Below, in pieces: positions 23,270-34,123 of a stretch of 64,000 bases of DNA (positions are counted from its first letter, which is position 1; each line of letters starts with the position of its first letter). The stretch lies in the NCBI GenBank assembly GCA_030761205.1, contig JAULJL010000028.1, positions 10,336,001-10,400,000 of the forward strand. The letters run 5' to 3'. The position numbers and the translations under genes were made by a program. The notes under the pieces were generated by a model. That model saw only the letters and a program-made list of their open reading frames with translations. It searched no databases and was not told the DNA's origin. Origin of the DNA: Fremontodendron californicum. Lineage: Eukaryota; Streptophyta; Magnoliopsida; Malvales; Malvaceae.

Positions 23270-23868
23270 AGAAGTTAAGGGAGAGGAAGTGAGTATATTT
23301 GGAGAAGGACCGAACCTCTATAAATCATTATGTTTGAATTCTTTATCTCTTTTCCTGTATTTATATTTAAGTTTAATTGTGCTTAAATTATATATATATA
23401 TTTATTGTATTCTTTTTCCCACAAATATTCATTAAAATTTAATTTAAAAAGAAAACTTGAAATCTATCTAATTCATTCTTCGTAAAGTACTTATCTGAAA
23501 TTAAGCTAACGACATATGAGGGTATTTGGATTATAAATTAGATGTAAGAATTTTCTATTCAAATAGATCCTATAAAACGAAGTAACATAGTAGGAAAAGT
23601 TCATTTCGGGTTTTTTGAGTTTGGATTTTTGACTTTTTAATCAAATCGAATTGGTCTTTTTGTAAGTTTTGTTAGAAACCTATTGTGGAATTAGAAGTTT
23701 CTATCTTAGCCTTGGATATGGATTTAGAGGTTTTTATCTTAGTCTTGAAATATAGGGATTTAGAGATTATATCTTAACATTGAAAGGTTGAGATAGTGAA
23801 GGTTTAAGCTCTAAAAAGAATTTGAATAGAATTTAAATAGTGGATATTGAACTCTTTGGCAAGAGAAG

Positions 23869-24115
23869 TGTTGAAACTTAAATAAAATAGTTGGGCCATT
23901 TCTTATCAACTTAAGCTTTTGGGATAATTGGGTCACCCAATTTAACATGGTATCAGAATTCTCGAGTTCGAATCCTGACAATCGCTTTCCTCTTTCAATA
24001 TCATTAACCATTCATCCGGCTTGCACATGAGGAAACGTGTTGAAACTTAAATATAGTAATTGCCCCCTATTCCTATCAGCTTAAGCTTTGAGATAATTGG
24101 TCACTCAACTTAATA
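23869..24115 (+). mobile_element. TRIM retrotransposon, unit 2
   Basis: Same structure and flanking AGAAG duplication as the unit-1 copy. The last LTR end reads TAATA instead of TAACA (C to T). Its position inside the tandem unit shows it is a copy by segment duplication, not a new insertion. Confidence 0.83.
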
Positions 24116-24227
24116 AGAAGTTAAGGGAGAGGAAGTGAGTATCTTTGGAGAAGGACCGAACCTCTATAAATCATGTTTGAATTCTCTATCTATTTTCCTT
24201 TATTTATATTTAAGTTTAATTGTGCTT

Positions 24228-24265
<38 letters not shown>

Positions 24266-24738
24266 CTGTATTCTTTTTCCCACAAATATTCATTAAAATT
24301 TAATTAAAAAAAAAAACTTGAAATCTATCTAATTCATTCTTCTTAAAGTACTTATCCGCACTTGAGCTAACGACATATGAGGGTATTTGGATTATAAATT
24401 AGATGTAAGACTTTTCTATTCATATAGATCCCATAAAACGAAGTAACATAGTAGGAAAAGTTCATTTTCGGTTTTTTGAGTTTGGGTTTTTGACTTTTTA
24501 ATCAAATCGAATTGGTCTTTTTGTAAGTTTTGTTAGAAACCTATTTTGGAATTAAAAGTTTCTATCTTAGCCTTGAAAGATATGGATTTAGAGGTTTTTA
24601 TCTTAGTCTTTAAATATAGGGATTTAGAGATTATATCTTAAAACTGAAAGGTTGAGATAGTGAAGGTTATACCTTAAGCTCTAAAAAGAATTTGAATAGA
24701 ATTTAAATAGTGGATATTGATCTCTTTGGCAAGAGAAG

Positions 24739-24985
24739 TGTTGAAACTTAAATACAATAGTTGGGCCATTTCTTATCAACTTAAGCTTTTGGGATAATTA
24801 GTCAACCAATTTAACATGGTATCAGAATTTTTGAGTTCGAATCCTGACAATCGCTTTCCTCTTTTTAATATCATTAACCATTTATCCGGCTTGCACATGA
24901 GGAAATGTGTTGAATCTTAAATATAATAATTGACCCCCTTTCCTATCAGCTTAAGTTTTGGGATAATTGGTCACTCAACTTAACA
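24739..24985 (+). mobile_element. TRIM retrotransposon, unit 3
   Basis: Same structure and AGAAG duplication as the other two units, with a few substitutions (for example tgaatctt in the second LTR). Confidence 0.83.
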
Positions 24986-25232
24986 AGAAGTTAAAGAAGA
25001 GGAAGTGAGTATCTTTGCAGAAGGATTGAATCTCTATAAATCATCATGTTTGAATTCTCTATCTCTTTTCCTTTATTTATATTTAAGTTTAATTGTGTTA
25101 AAATTTTATATATATTTATTATATTCTTTTTCCCACAAATATTCATTAAAATTTAATTTAAAAAAAAAAACTTGAAATCTATCTAATTCATTCTTCTTAA
25201 AGTACTTATCTGCACTTGAGCTAACGACATAT

Positions 25233-26774
25233 TGATGCACTCAAAAGAGTATATCTTATTTAACCTTGCACTAAAAAGATCAATTGTAAAGTATAATGAT
25301 TAGCAAAGGTCGAGTCCACAACGATTGGTGTTTAGTTTAAGAATTATTAGTTTAAACTTAAATTCTATGAAAACAAAATAAAATGGGGGTTTTTGAAATC
25401 AGTTTAAAAATAAAGCAATCAATAAAAAGTAAGAAAGCAAATAAAGAAGAAGTGATCAGATGGCTAAAGGTTCATTCTCCACCACTAGACATCATTAAGA
25501 ATCAAATCCAGATCTATCAATATCAATTATCTATCAAAGTTAACAACCGTAGATAACAACATCCTATGTTACCCCAATCCTTCTTTAGTTCGTTGATAAG
25601 CAAGACAAACACCACTACTTAATCTCTAACTATCAAATAACCTAAGAGAAGCATCATTAGATTCAAAGTGATAGCAGCTTTATGATGAGAAAGATAGGCT
25701 GATCTAAGCAACAAACACATAAACATGGATTCATTCAACTTATGTTATGTTCCACTTCATAATTCCTGAAAACCCAACATAATCATGAATTACAAATTGC
25801 TACTATTGAATAAGAAATCAAGACAATTACACGGATCAAGATTCCTAAACTAGCATTAGATAATTATCAAGATCTATCTAGTTTGCAACCTAAACAAATC
25901 AAGACAATATAATGAACAATTCTTGTAGAAGAACATAAACAACTTTGATAGAAAACTAATATATGATAGAATCTGAAAATTAATTACATAACATGTCTAG
26001 GGCTTTGAAATCACCCTTAACCAAAGAGAAGTTTAGCCTTGCATAGGCATTGTCAACATAAACATGAATATTCAAAAGAAACTAAGAACAAAAATAAAAT
26101 AAAACTAAGAGATTAGAAGAGAAGAAGAAGATTGATAAATAATCAAAAGCATGACATAATTGGTGGCTCAAAAGATGATATTTATAGAGTTTTAAAATCT
26201 TGGAAACCCTTTCTTGCTCTTCAACGAAGTTAGGAGTCAAAATATGGCAATTTTGGACAATTTACGAATTTTTGCAGTTTTAGCGGATTTGGGACCAGTA
26301 ACTCGACGCCGCGGCGCCAACCTTTTGCCTTGGGGCGTTTTTACTTGCTGACTTCGCTTTCGCGACTGATGCACTGTCTCGCACTTCGTCAGCTGATTTG
26401 GATTATGATCCGTTGTCCGATTTAGGCGTGTAAACTATCTTGGAAAGGTATTCAAGTCAGCTTCAAAAGTCAAGAAGGAAGTTTCTTCAAATAATGTCTT
26501 TAACATAATTATTTCATTGCAATAAGCTCCGGAGGTCAAATCTGCCTGATCATCTAGCACTAAGAATTTAATCCTGTTGACTCTCAAGTCTTTTTCCATC
26601 TTATGATTGTGACTTTATAAGCTCTTTATCATCATAATTGACATATTCTGACTTCATCTCATCCAAAATACCTATAATTCATAAAAATATAATAATTTTT
26701 CAAGGAACTTAAGAATTAAAGCATAAAGTATAAGTAAATAATACATAAAAATGTATGTAATTACGCACTTATCA
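25233..26774 (-). repeat. 3' LTR of the Athila-like element
   Basis: 1542 bp, TG...CA. Collinear with 30969-32525 with substitutions and short indels, so the insertion is not recent. Holds a GC-rich patch around 26290-26400. The small frames in it, including the one at 31960 in the partner LTR, are not genes. Confidence 0.92.
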
Positions 26775-28356
26775 AATTCTCCCACACTTAGTCTTTTACT
26801 AGTCCTCGAGCAAAATCAAATAAAAACAAAATAAGAAAACCTAATCTAATCCACTTTCAATAAAAATGAGATAATCATTAAACAAGTCTTATAACTAATC
26901 ACTAACTTAAAGAGTTTCACAAAGAATCATGCTTGATAGTAAAGGTTTTGAGTTAAGCTAACATTAACATAATATATCTCAATCAAAATAGTGCATGTTC
27001 AAACTTAATTTCAACTTCTCACATGGAATACTCTCATGATTTTCACTCTTTAAAGTAGTGGTAAAGTGTTTACACTCAATCAATCTCATGAAAACAGTTC
27101 TACCATATGCTTGCTTGTCCACCTATTCTCCACTACTTAGATCATGCAACTTCATGAATCAAGAGGTCTTTATTCAAGGTTGTAATGGGGCCAAGGGGTT
27201 GTAATGTGGTTAAAGAATAAAAGGATAAAGATATCACAAAGGTTTCAAAGATTGCATAGAGTTTAGAGACATAATAAGATCACGCAAATAAGACTTCTCA
27301 AAACTCACAAAATAACATAGGCTAAATATTCATGTTGAGCCTTTGCTTCAATCTAACAAACTTTGTAACATTTTTTTCTTTAACCAAAAGTTCAAGAGAT
27401 GATTCAATTTTTTTTTTTTATGGGAATGTATTTTTATAATGTTCCATTTTCTTTTTCTCTTGTCTTTTGCCTTTCTCCTCCCCCACACTTATCTTTTGTT
27501 CTAACCCAATTTTACAAAAAGTAACCCTTGTTTTTGCAATATGTCTCAAACATTCTAGTCCATCTTTAGAACAAGGGTAAAGATATAAATGTGTTTAGGC
27601 TAGGTGTAAGATATGGTTACCAAAGAAATAGCTTATTCAATGTAAGCTCAAATTGGTTCACTAGGGGGATGTTCTCTTGGAACATTAATAGGGATGGCTG
27701 TTTGGCCCTGGGTATAATCCTAATGCCTCAATCATATTCATGTTGTCACATGCATCAATATAGTCTCAAAAAGGTTTAGAGCAAGTTCTAGAGAATCATG
27801 TAATCACAAGAGCACTCAAGAAAGAAATTGGATTGATATGTATAATGCATCAATCATATAGGCTCAACCAACACTCACAAGGATGATTATACAAGTCAAT
27901 ATTAAGTCTAAACATGCTTCTTTCTCAATCAACATATCATATTAACATTGGCTCATAAAAAATAATATTCAAGCTCAATTCCCATGAAAAATCTTCTCAC
28001 TAATGATCAGTTTTAAACCTATTCAATTCATATATCATCATAGTATGGAAAGTAACTAGAACACACTAAAAACAAACTAAAAACAAAACTAAACTAAAAG
28101 AAATCATAAATTCTTCCCCCCACACTTAATTCTTACATTGTCCTCAATGTAATTCTATTATCCCCAAATATAAAACTCATGTGTAAAAGAAAAAAATTAC
28201 TAATTAAAAAAACTAACTAAAGAAAAACAATAAAAGATAGAATGATGGAGAGTAAATAATAGCAAATCTGATTATAATATATGCTCTCTATCCTTTTGGG
28301 TTGCCTCCCAAGAAGCGCTTGGTTTATTATCCTCAGTCTGACTTAGACCTATTCCT
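26775..28356 (-). other. Non-coding 3' internal region of the Athila-like element
   Basis: It has the features of the post-pol spacer of this group: on the minus strand, a short cttcttgggaggcaaccca-type block at the junction and acattgaggacaatgtaagaa followed by taagtgtgggg near 28110-28145. No protein is encoded. The frame at 27591-27779 is chance. Confidence 0.7.
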
Positions 28357-28689
28357 TCATCCACATTGTATCCTTGAGTACTTCAAATGATCTGGGTTTG
28401 GTTCTACATCCAATGTTGGTTCCTGCAAAAGAAGAGGTAAACGGTTCTCATTAGATAAATGAAAATTAATAGCTGAAACATCAAACCTTTTATTACAAGA
28501 TGATGTCACTTTCAAAGATGCCCATGCTTCCTCCACATGTTCACTTAAAACAGGCTCATCTTTAGAGGTCTCCATGCCAAGGTGTTTGTTAATGTCTATA
28601 TCTTTGCTATTTAACTCAAAAGGTGGCTGCACTAAAGAGTCAAATGTATCAATTGCATAAACAGAATGTACATCACTAGGGTATCTCAT
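28357..28689 (-). pseudogene. Pre-RT linker of pol
   Basis: The 110-residue frame (MRYPSDVHSVYAIDTFD...) ends EPNPDHLKYSRIQCG, similar to the PLP-HLKYA-LG block just before RT in Athila/gypsy pol. The RT that should follow is absent. It is out of frame with the protease because a 5-bp word (gatgt on the minus strand) is doubled at about 28712-28722. Confidence 0.7.
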
Positions 28690-28712
28690 GGTTTCAAAGA
28701 TATTAAAACGGA

Positions 28713-29390
28713 TTACATCACATCAAATTTCATAGTGAGTGTGCCATCATTAACATTAATTATTGTCTTGGCTATTTTTAAGAATGGTTTCCCTAATAAA
28801 ATAGGTGTTGGGTTGTAAGACATCTCATCTTCCATGTCAAGCACATAAAAGTCAGCTGGAAAGACCAATTCATTAACTTGCACAAGAACATTTTCTACAA
28901 CTCCTGTTGGATAAGTAATAGAACGATCAGCGAGTTGTAAAATAACACCTGTTTCTTTTAATGGTCCTAGTTTCAAATAAGCATAAATTGAATATGGCAT
29001 GACATTAATGGATGCTCCTAGATCTAGCATAGCATGTGCAAACCTGATGTTGCCTATTTTACAAGGAATGGTGAACATACCTGGATCCTTGCATTTAGGT
29101 GAGAGTTTCTTTTGAAGAACAACGGACACATTCTCTCCTATACTTACCTTTTCATTCCCTTTGAGCTTCCTCATAGAAGTGCACAATTCTTTCAAAAACT
29201 TTGCATATCGTGGCACTTGCTTTATGGCATCTAGTAGAGGAATGTTTACCTTAACTTTTCGAAAGGTCTCCAAAATTTTCTTCTCTTGTTCCTCCTTCTT
29301 GGACTTAGCTAACCTGCTTGGAAATGATGGGGGAGTTACATAAGAAGGAAAAGAAGGTTTAGGAATTACCTTAGCAATTGGCTCATTGGG
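28713..29390 (-). pseudogene. Retropepsin-like protease domain of the Athila-like element
   Basis: Reads from ETFRKVKVNIPLLDAI through the protease core with LDLGASINVMP (catalytic D in the D-L-G form usual for Athila) and ILLGKPFL (second conserved block), to TLTMKFDVM. Upstream it is in the same frame as gag but for a stop at 29391-29393. In the family it would mature the polyprotein. Confidence 0.82.
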
Positions 29391-30818
29391 TTATGAAGAT
29401 GATGCATTGGTGTTGTCCATCCTTTGAGCACTATCGTTTTGTGGTGTCTCAAGCTGTTTCCCACTTCTTAGAGTTATGGCATTCACATGTTCTCTGGGAT
29501 TCACTATGGTTTGGGAAGGTAATTTCCCGGAATCCCTTGCTTGGTTTTGATTGATTGCTGTTGCCATCTGAGTCTCTATTTGGCTTATCCTTGTTGCCAT
29601 TTGTCTGTTTGTATCCTTTATATCCTGTTGCATTTGCAATTGATTAGTAGTAAGGGATTTAACAAGATCTGCTAGAGACTCAACTGAATTTTGTGGTGGT
29701 GGCACTTGTTGTCGGGTTTGATATGGTTGTTGAACCTTTTGTTGATAACCAGGTTGTCTATTGTCAAATGGTGGAGGAGTAGCTTGTGATTGGTTTTCTC
29801 CATAATTGAAGTTTGGATGATCCCTCCATCCTGGATTGTAAGTGTTAAAGTAGGGATCATACTTTCTTGATTGACCCGAAAATCCACCCATAGCATTAAC
29901 ATGTTCATTTGGATCATCTTGAAGTGTTAGGCACATATCAGTTTGTTGCCCTATGTTTGAACATATACCACAAGCCTTCACTTGCTGTATTAGACCTACA
30001 GCCATTTGTTCCACAAGAGAAGTCAGTTTATCAAATTTTTGTTCAAGGGTTGATGTACTTACCTCATTGACTTTCTTAGATTGTGGTGGTGGTTCATCTC
30101 TCATGTTGAATTGTTGTGAGTTGGCTGCCATGTTGGAGATGAGAAGTCTAGCAGCTTCGGGAGTTTTATCAACTAGTGCTCCCCCACTTGCTGCATCTAT
30201 CATGCGCCTCTCCATGGGCAAGAGACCTACATAGAAATATTGGATGAGTAGTTGTTCACTTATCTGATGGTGCGGACATGATGCAGAAAGTTTCTTAAAC
30301 CTCTCTCAATATTCATACAAGGACTTTCCGTTGTATTGCCGAATCCCACATACTTCCTTTCTAATATTGGCAGCCTTAGATGCTAGGAAATATCTTTCCA
30401 AGAATGCTCTTTTCATCCCATTCCATGTAGTGATAGTCCCGGATGGTAGGTAGTAAAGCCATTCCTTTGCCGAATCAGCTAGAGAGAATGAGAATGCTCT
30501 TAACTTTATTTGCTCTTCCGTGATTCCGGTTGGTCTCATGCTAGAACATACTACATGGAACTCCTTGAGGTGTTTATTTGGATCCTTTCCTGCAAAACCA
30601 TGAAAAATTGGAAGAAGAAAAATCAGGCCAGATTTTAATTCAAATGTTACCTCAAGAGTAGGATACTCTATGCACAATGGTTGTTGATCCAAGTCCGGAG
30701 TGGCTAGCACCTTAAGAGTTCGGTTGTTTACTGCCATCTCTCTTTGCTCCTCTTGGATAGTTTGGATCAACTCTTCGTTTGTTCTTTGGTGGGTAGCTAT
30801 GAATTTCCGAATTCGCAT
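29391..30818 (-). pseudogene. Gag of the Athila-like element
   Basis: 30818-30306 encodes the capsid region (LEVTFELKSGLIFLLPIFHGF, DPNKHLKEFHVVC, LADSAKEWLYYLP, MKRAFLERYF), ending at a TGA where the family has Trp. The same frame continues (30221-29391) with CGICSNIGQQTDMC, a zinc knuckle whose His is replaced by Gln, and a Gln/Pro-rich tail. Two stops (30306, 29391) aside, the gag-protease frame is almost continuous, so this gene decayed less than the chromovirus at 2861-9769. Confidence 0.85.
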
Positions 30819-30968
30819 AAGTCCGAAGTAAGGTCCTTCTTCTTCGGGAGATTAGGACATTCACTGAAGAAGAAAAGAAGAAAATAAACTAACTAAAACA
30901 GAAAATAAGAATAAACCAAATAACTAATAAACTAAAGAAAGCAATCCCCGGCAACGGTACCAAATACT

Positions 30969-32525
30969 TGATGCACTCAAAAGAGTATATCTTATTTAAC
31001 CTTGCACTAAAAAGATCAATTGTAAAGTATAATGATTAGCAAGGGTCGAATCCACAGGGATTGGTGTTTAGTTTAAGAATTATTAGTTTAAACTTAAATT
31101 CAATAATCAAAATAAAATGGGGGCTTTTGAAATCAGTTTAAAAATAAAGCAATCAATAAAAAGTAAGAAAGCAAATAAATAAGAAGTGATCAGATGTGAG
31201 AAATATGGCTAAAGGTTCATTCTCCACCACTAGACATCATTAAGAATCAAATTCAGATCTATCAATATCAATTATCTATCCAAGTTAACAACTGTAGATA
31301 ACAACATCCTGTGTTACCCAAATCCTTTCTTAGTTCGTCGTTAAGCAGGACGAACGCCACTACTTAATCTCTAACTATCAAATAACCTAAGATAAACATT
31401 ATTAGATTCAAAGTGACAGCAGCTTTATGATGAGAAAGATAGGTTGAATCTAAGCAGCAAACACATAAACATGGATTCATTCAACTTATGTTATATTCTA
31501 CTTCATAATTCCTGAAAACCTAACATAATCATGAATTACAAATTGCTACTATTGAATAAGAAATCAAGACAATTACATGGATCAAGATTCCTAAACTAGC
31601 ATTAGATAATTATCAAGATCTATCTAGTTTGCAACCTAAACAAATCAAGACAATATAATGAACAATTCTTGTAAAAGAACATAAACAACTTTGATAGAAA
31701 ACTAATATATGATAGAATCTGAAAATTAATTACATAACATGTCTAGGGCTTTGAAATCATCCTTAACCAAAGAGAAGTTTAGCCTTGCATAGGCATTGTC
31801 AACATAAACATGAATATTCAAAAGAAACTAAGAACAAAAATAAAATAAAACTAAGAGATTAGAAGAGAAGAAGAAGATTGTTAAATAATCAAAAGCATGA
31901 CATAATTGGTGGATCAAAAGATGATATTTATAGAGTTTTAAAGTCTTAGAAACCTTTTCTTGCTCTTCAACGAAGCTAGGAGTCAAAATATGGCAATTTT
32001 AGACAATTTGCATTTTTTTGCGATTTTAGCGGATTTAGGATCAGTAACTCAACGCCGCGGCCCAGCGCCAACTTTCTGCCTTGGGCATTTTTGCTTGCTG
32101 ACTTCGCTTTCGCAACTGATGCACTGTCTATCACTTCGTCGGCTGATTTGGATAACCATCCGTTGTCCAATTTTGACGAGTAAACTAGTGTTGGAAAGGT
32201 ATTTAAGTTAGCTTCAAAACTCAAGAAGAAAGTTTTTTCAAATAATGTGTTTAAAGTAATGAGTTTCTTATAACAAGCTCCGGAGGTCAAATCTGCCTGA
32301 TCATCTAGCACTAAGAATTTGATCTTTTTGATTCTCAAGTCTTCTTCCATCTTATGATTGTGATTTTATAAGCTATTTATCATCATAATTGACATGTTTT
32401 GACTTCATCTCATCCAAAATACCTATAATTCATAAAAATATAATAATTTTTCAAGGAACCTAAGAATTAAATCACAAAATATAAGAAAATAATATATAAA
32501 AATGTATGCAATTACGCACTTATCA
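30969..32525 (-). repeat. 5' LTR of the Athila-like element
   Basis: 1557 bp, TG...CA. Identified as the 5' LTR by the adjacent primer site at about 30944-30962. Differs from the other LTR by scattered point changes and indels, for example near 31100 and 32060. Confidence 0.92.
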
Positions 32526-32665
32526 CATATGAGGGTATTTGGATTATAAATTAAATGTAAGACTTTTCTATTCAAATAGATTCCATAAAACGTAGTAACA
32601 TAGTAGGAAAAGTTCATTTCGGGTTTTTTGAACTTGAATTTTTGATTTTTTAATCAAATCAAATT

Positions 32666-33218
32666 TGAACGGGTTCAAATTCAAATTATTTCGAATAATT
32701 TTTCAAATTCGAATTCATTTTATCATGATTATTAAATGTAAGACTTTTCTATTCAATAGATCCCATAAACGAAGCAACATAGTAGGAAAAGTTCATTTGA
32801 AGAATAGTTTAAAATTGAATGAGGCGTCTAGACTGACCACAAGTATAGATTTCGGTACAATTCAAATGTTGAACCTCTCCCTTCTTTACGTAAGATATTG
32901 AACTTTTATATAAAAAATGTATGAAAATTCATATTCTTGCTTTACCTAATTAGTGAAATTGTCAACCAAGTACAAGATATTTTGAAGAGGTAAATAAATT
33001 CATAAATGAAAACAGTCAAAACTAATAAAACCTGTAAGAGACCATGTGTATATAAATTAAAATGAAATTAATTTAATACTAGTGTGTAACAATTAACAAA
33101 CGAAGAAATTAAAGATGCTTAACCCTTTTCCTTTCTAGATGTTGAATAATGTACTAATTGAATCATGAGTTTAGTTCAATTGTTTCATTTAATTACCTTT
33201 AAGAGATGGCATCGAAAA
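32666..33218. other. Intergenic DNA, no gene seen
   Basis: 32660-32790 repeats part of the tandem unit again (aaatgtaagacttttctattcaatagatcccata-type words at about 32724-32800), so the array has a short partial fourth copy. 32800-33218 holds nothing recognisable. Confidence 0.45.
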
Positions 33219-33608
33219 TTAAAAAAAATCGGATTGAAGATCAAATCAGTTATATCTTCGGTTCTCGGTTCAACTGGTTTATTCATTTAAAAAAGATTTT
33301 AAATATTTAAAAAATAATTTTAATGTTAAATAAATATTAAATATAATAAATAATTAATGAAAATATGTATTTGATTTAATGATATGATCTTTAATATATA
33401 ACTAAAAGGTTAAATGTTCAAATCTCATCATTTACAAAAATATATATATATATATATATCAAACCAGTTTTTACAATTTTTATCGGTTTTTTACTGATTA
33501 ATAATGTTTTTTACCTGTTCAGCTAATATTCGATTTTATTTAGTGTATTGGACCAGACAACTTGCCGATTTTCGATTCAACCGGCATGTCCGGTCCGATT
33601 TTTTAATC
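33219..33608. mobile_element. MITE-like repeat, family G
   Basis: Ends ttaaaaaaaatcgg / ccgattttttaa are inverted, with ggttctcggttcaactgg and its reverse near the two ends. The interior is collinear with 40369-40751 and 18995-19330. No clear TSD. Confidence 0.62.
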
Positions 33609-34047
33609 CATAGTGACATTCAGCAGATCTGTGATTCGAATTTCAATATCTACCAATAATTTACATAGCTATTTTGAACCTAAAATTGTTGAAAAGATCA
33701 ACTCTATATATGCAAGCTATGGACACACTGGAAAGCAAAACTATACGTATTGAGAGGGGACCAGAGAGATCCTGGAGGCGGTGGACGCAGATTGGAGTTC
33801 ACAGCTTCGATTGATCAGGGTTCAGATTTATCAGGTTTGTATGAATATAAAATCGTGACAAATGGGGGCGGCTAGAGACTCTTTCGGCCAATTATCATTT
33901 GATTGGATTGGAGTGGTTAAAATTGATATGGCCCATCTTTTTCTCTCTAGCTATCATTTTATGCACCGCCAGCTTTTCTACAACTCATATTTCTCTCCCC
34001 ACCAAACTTTCAAATTGTGAGGAACCTTCAAAGCATGCACTCTTCCC
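33609..34047. other. Upstream region of XTH copy 2
   Basis: Mostly low-copy looking DNA between a MITE and the TATA box. It has no recognisable gene. Regulatory sites cannot be called safely. Confidence 0.4.
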
Positions 34048-34055
34048 TATATAAA
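34048..34055 (+). promoter_or_regulatory. TATA box of XTH copy 2
   Basis: TATATAAA in the context TTCCCTATATAAAC, 76 bp before the start codon, matching the spacing and context of copy 1. Confidence 0.75.
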
Positions 34056-34123
34056 CAGGTTATATTATAATTTCAGGTAATTAAAGAATTCAAGCCTCAC
34101 TCCTTTACTGAAAATCATAAAAA

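Larger units (their letters stand above)
25233..32525 (-). mobile_element. Athila-like Ty3/gypsy element lacking RT, RNase H and integrase
   Basis: Direct LTRs of 1542 bp (25233-26774) and 1557 bp (30969-32525) begin TGATGCACTC and end GCACTTATCA. The flanking duplication is CATAT (25228-25232, 32526-32530). On the minus strand the primer site beside the 5' LTR reads TGGTACCGTTGCCGGGGA, the Athila-type (tRNA-Asp-like) site. A purine tract (gtgtgggagaatt) abuts the 3' LTR. The 4.2 kb interior has gag, a retropepsin domain and a pre-RT linker, then goes straight to the post-pol spacer (gcgcttcttgggaggcaaccc near 28303-28322 on the minus strand). About 3 kb of RT-RNase H-integrase is missing. 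It is non-autonomous and its remaining frames are also broken. Confidence 0.92.
22804..32665. repeat. Tandem array of three units of about 0.86 kb, third split by an LTR element
   Basis: Units 22804-23656, 23657-24517 and 24518-25232 continuing at 32531-32665 are nearly the same, each starting tttttgtaagttttgttaga and ending near atcaaatcgaattgg. Each contains the same TRIM at the same place with the same target duplication, so the TRIM was there before the array grew. The third copy, minus the 7.3 kb insertion, is about 850 bp like the others. Words such as gaccgaacctctataaatcat suggest the unit derives from the 3' half of a copia-type LTR (inference). Confidence 0.88.

Noticed and set aside
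27591..27779. Frame of 62 codons
   Set aside because: It lies in the non-coding 3' spacer of the Athila-like element and has no motif.
31960..32350. Overlapping frames on both strands
   Set aside because: They lie in the LTR at 30969-32525. The matching region of the other LTR does not keep them open.
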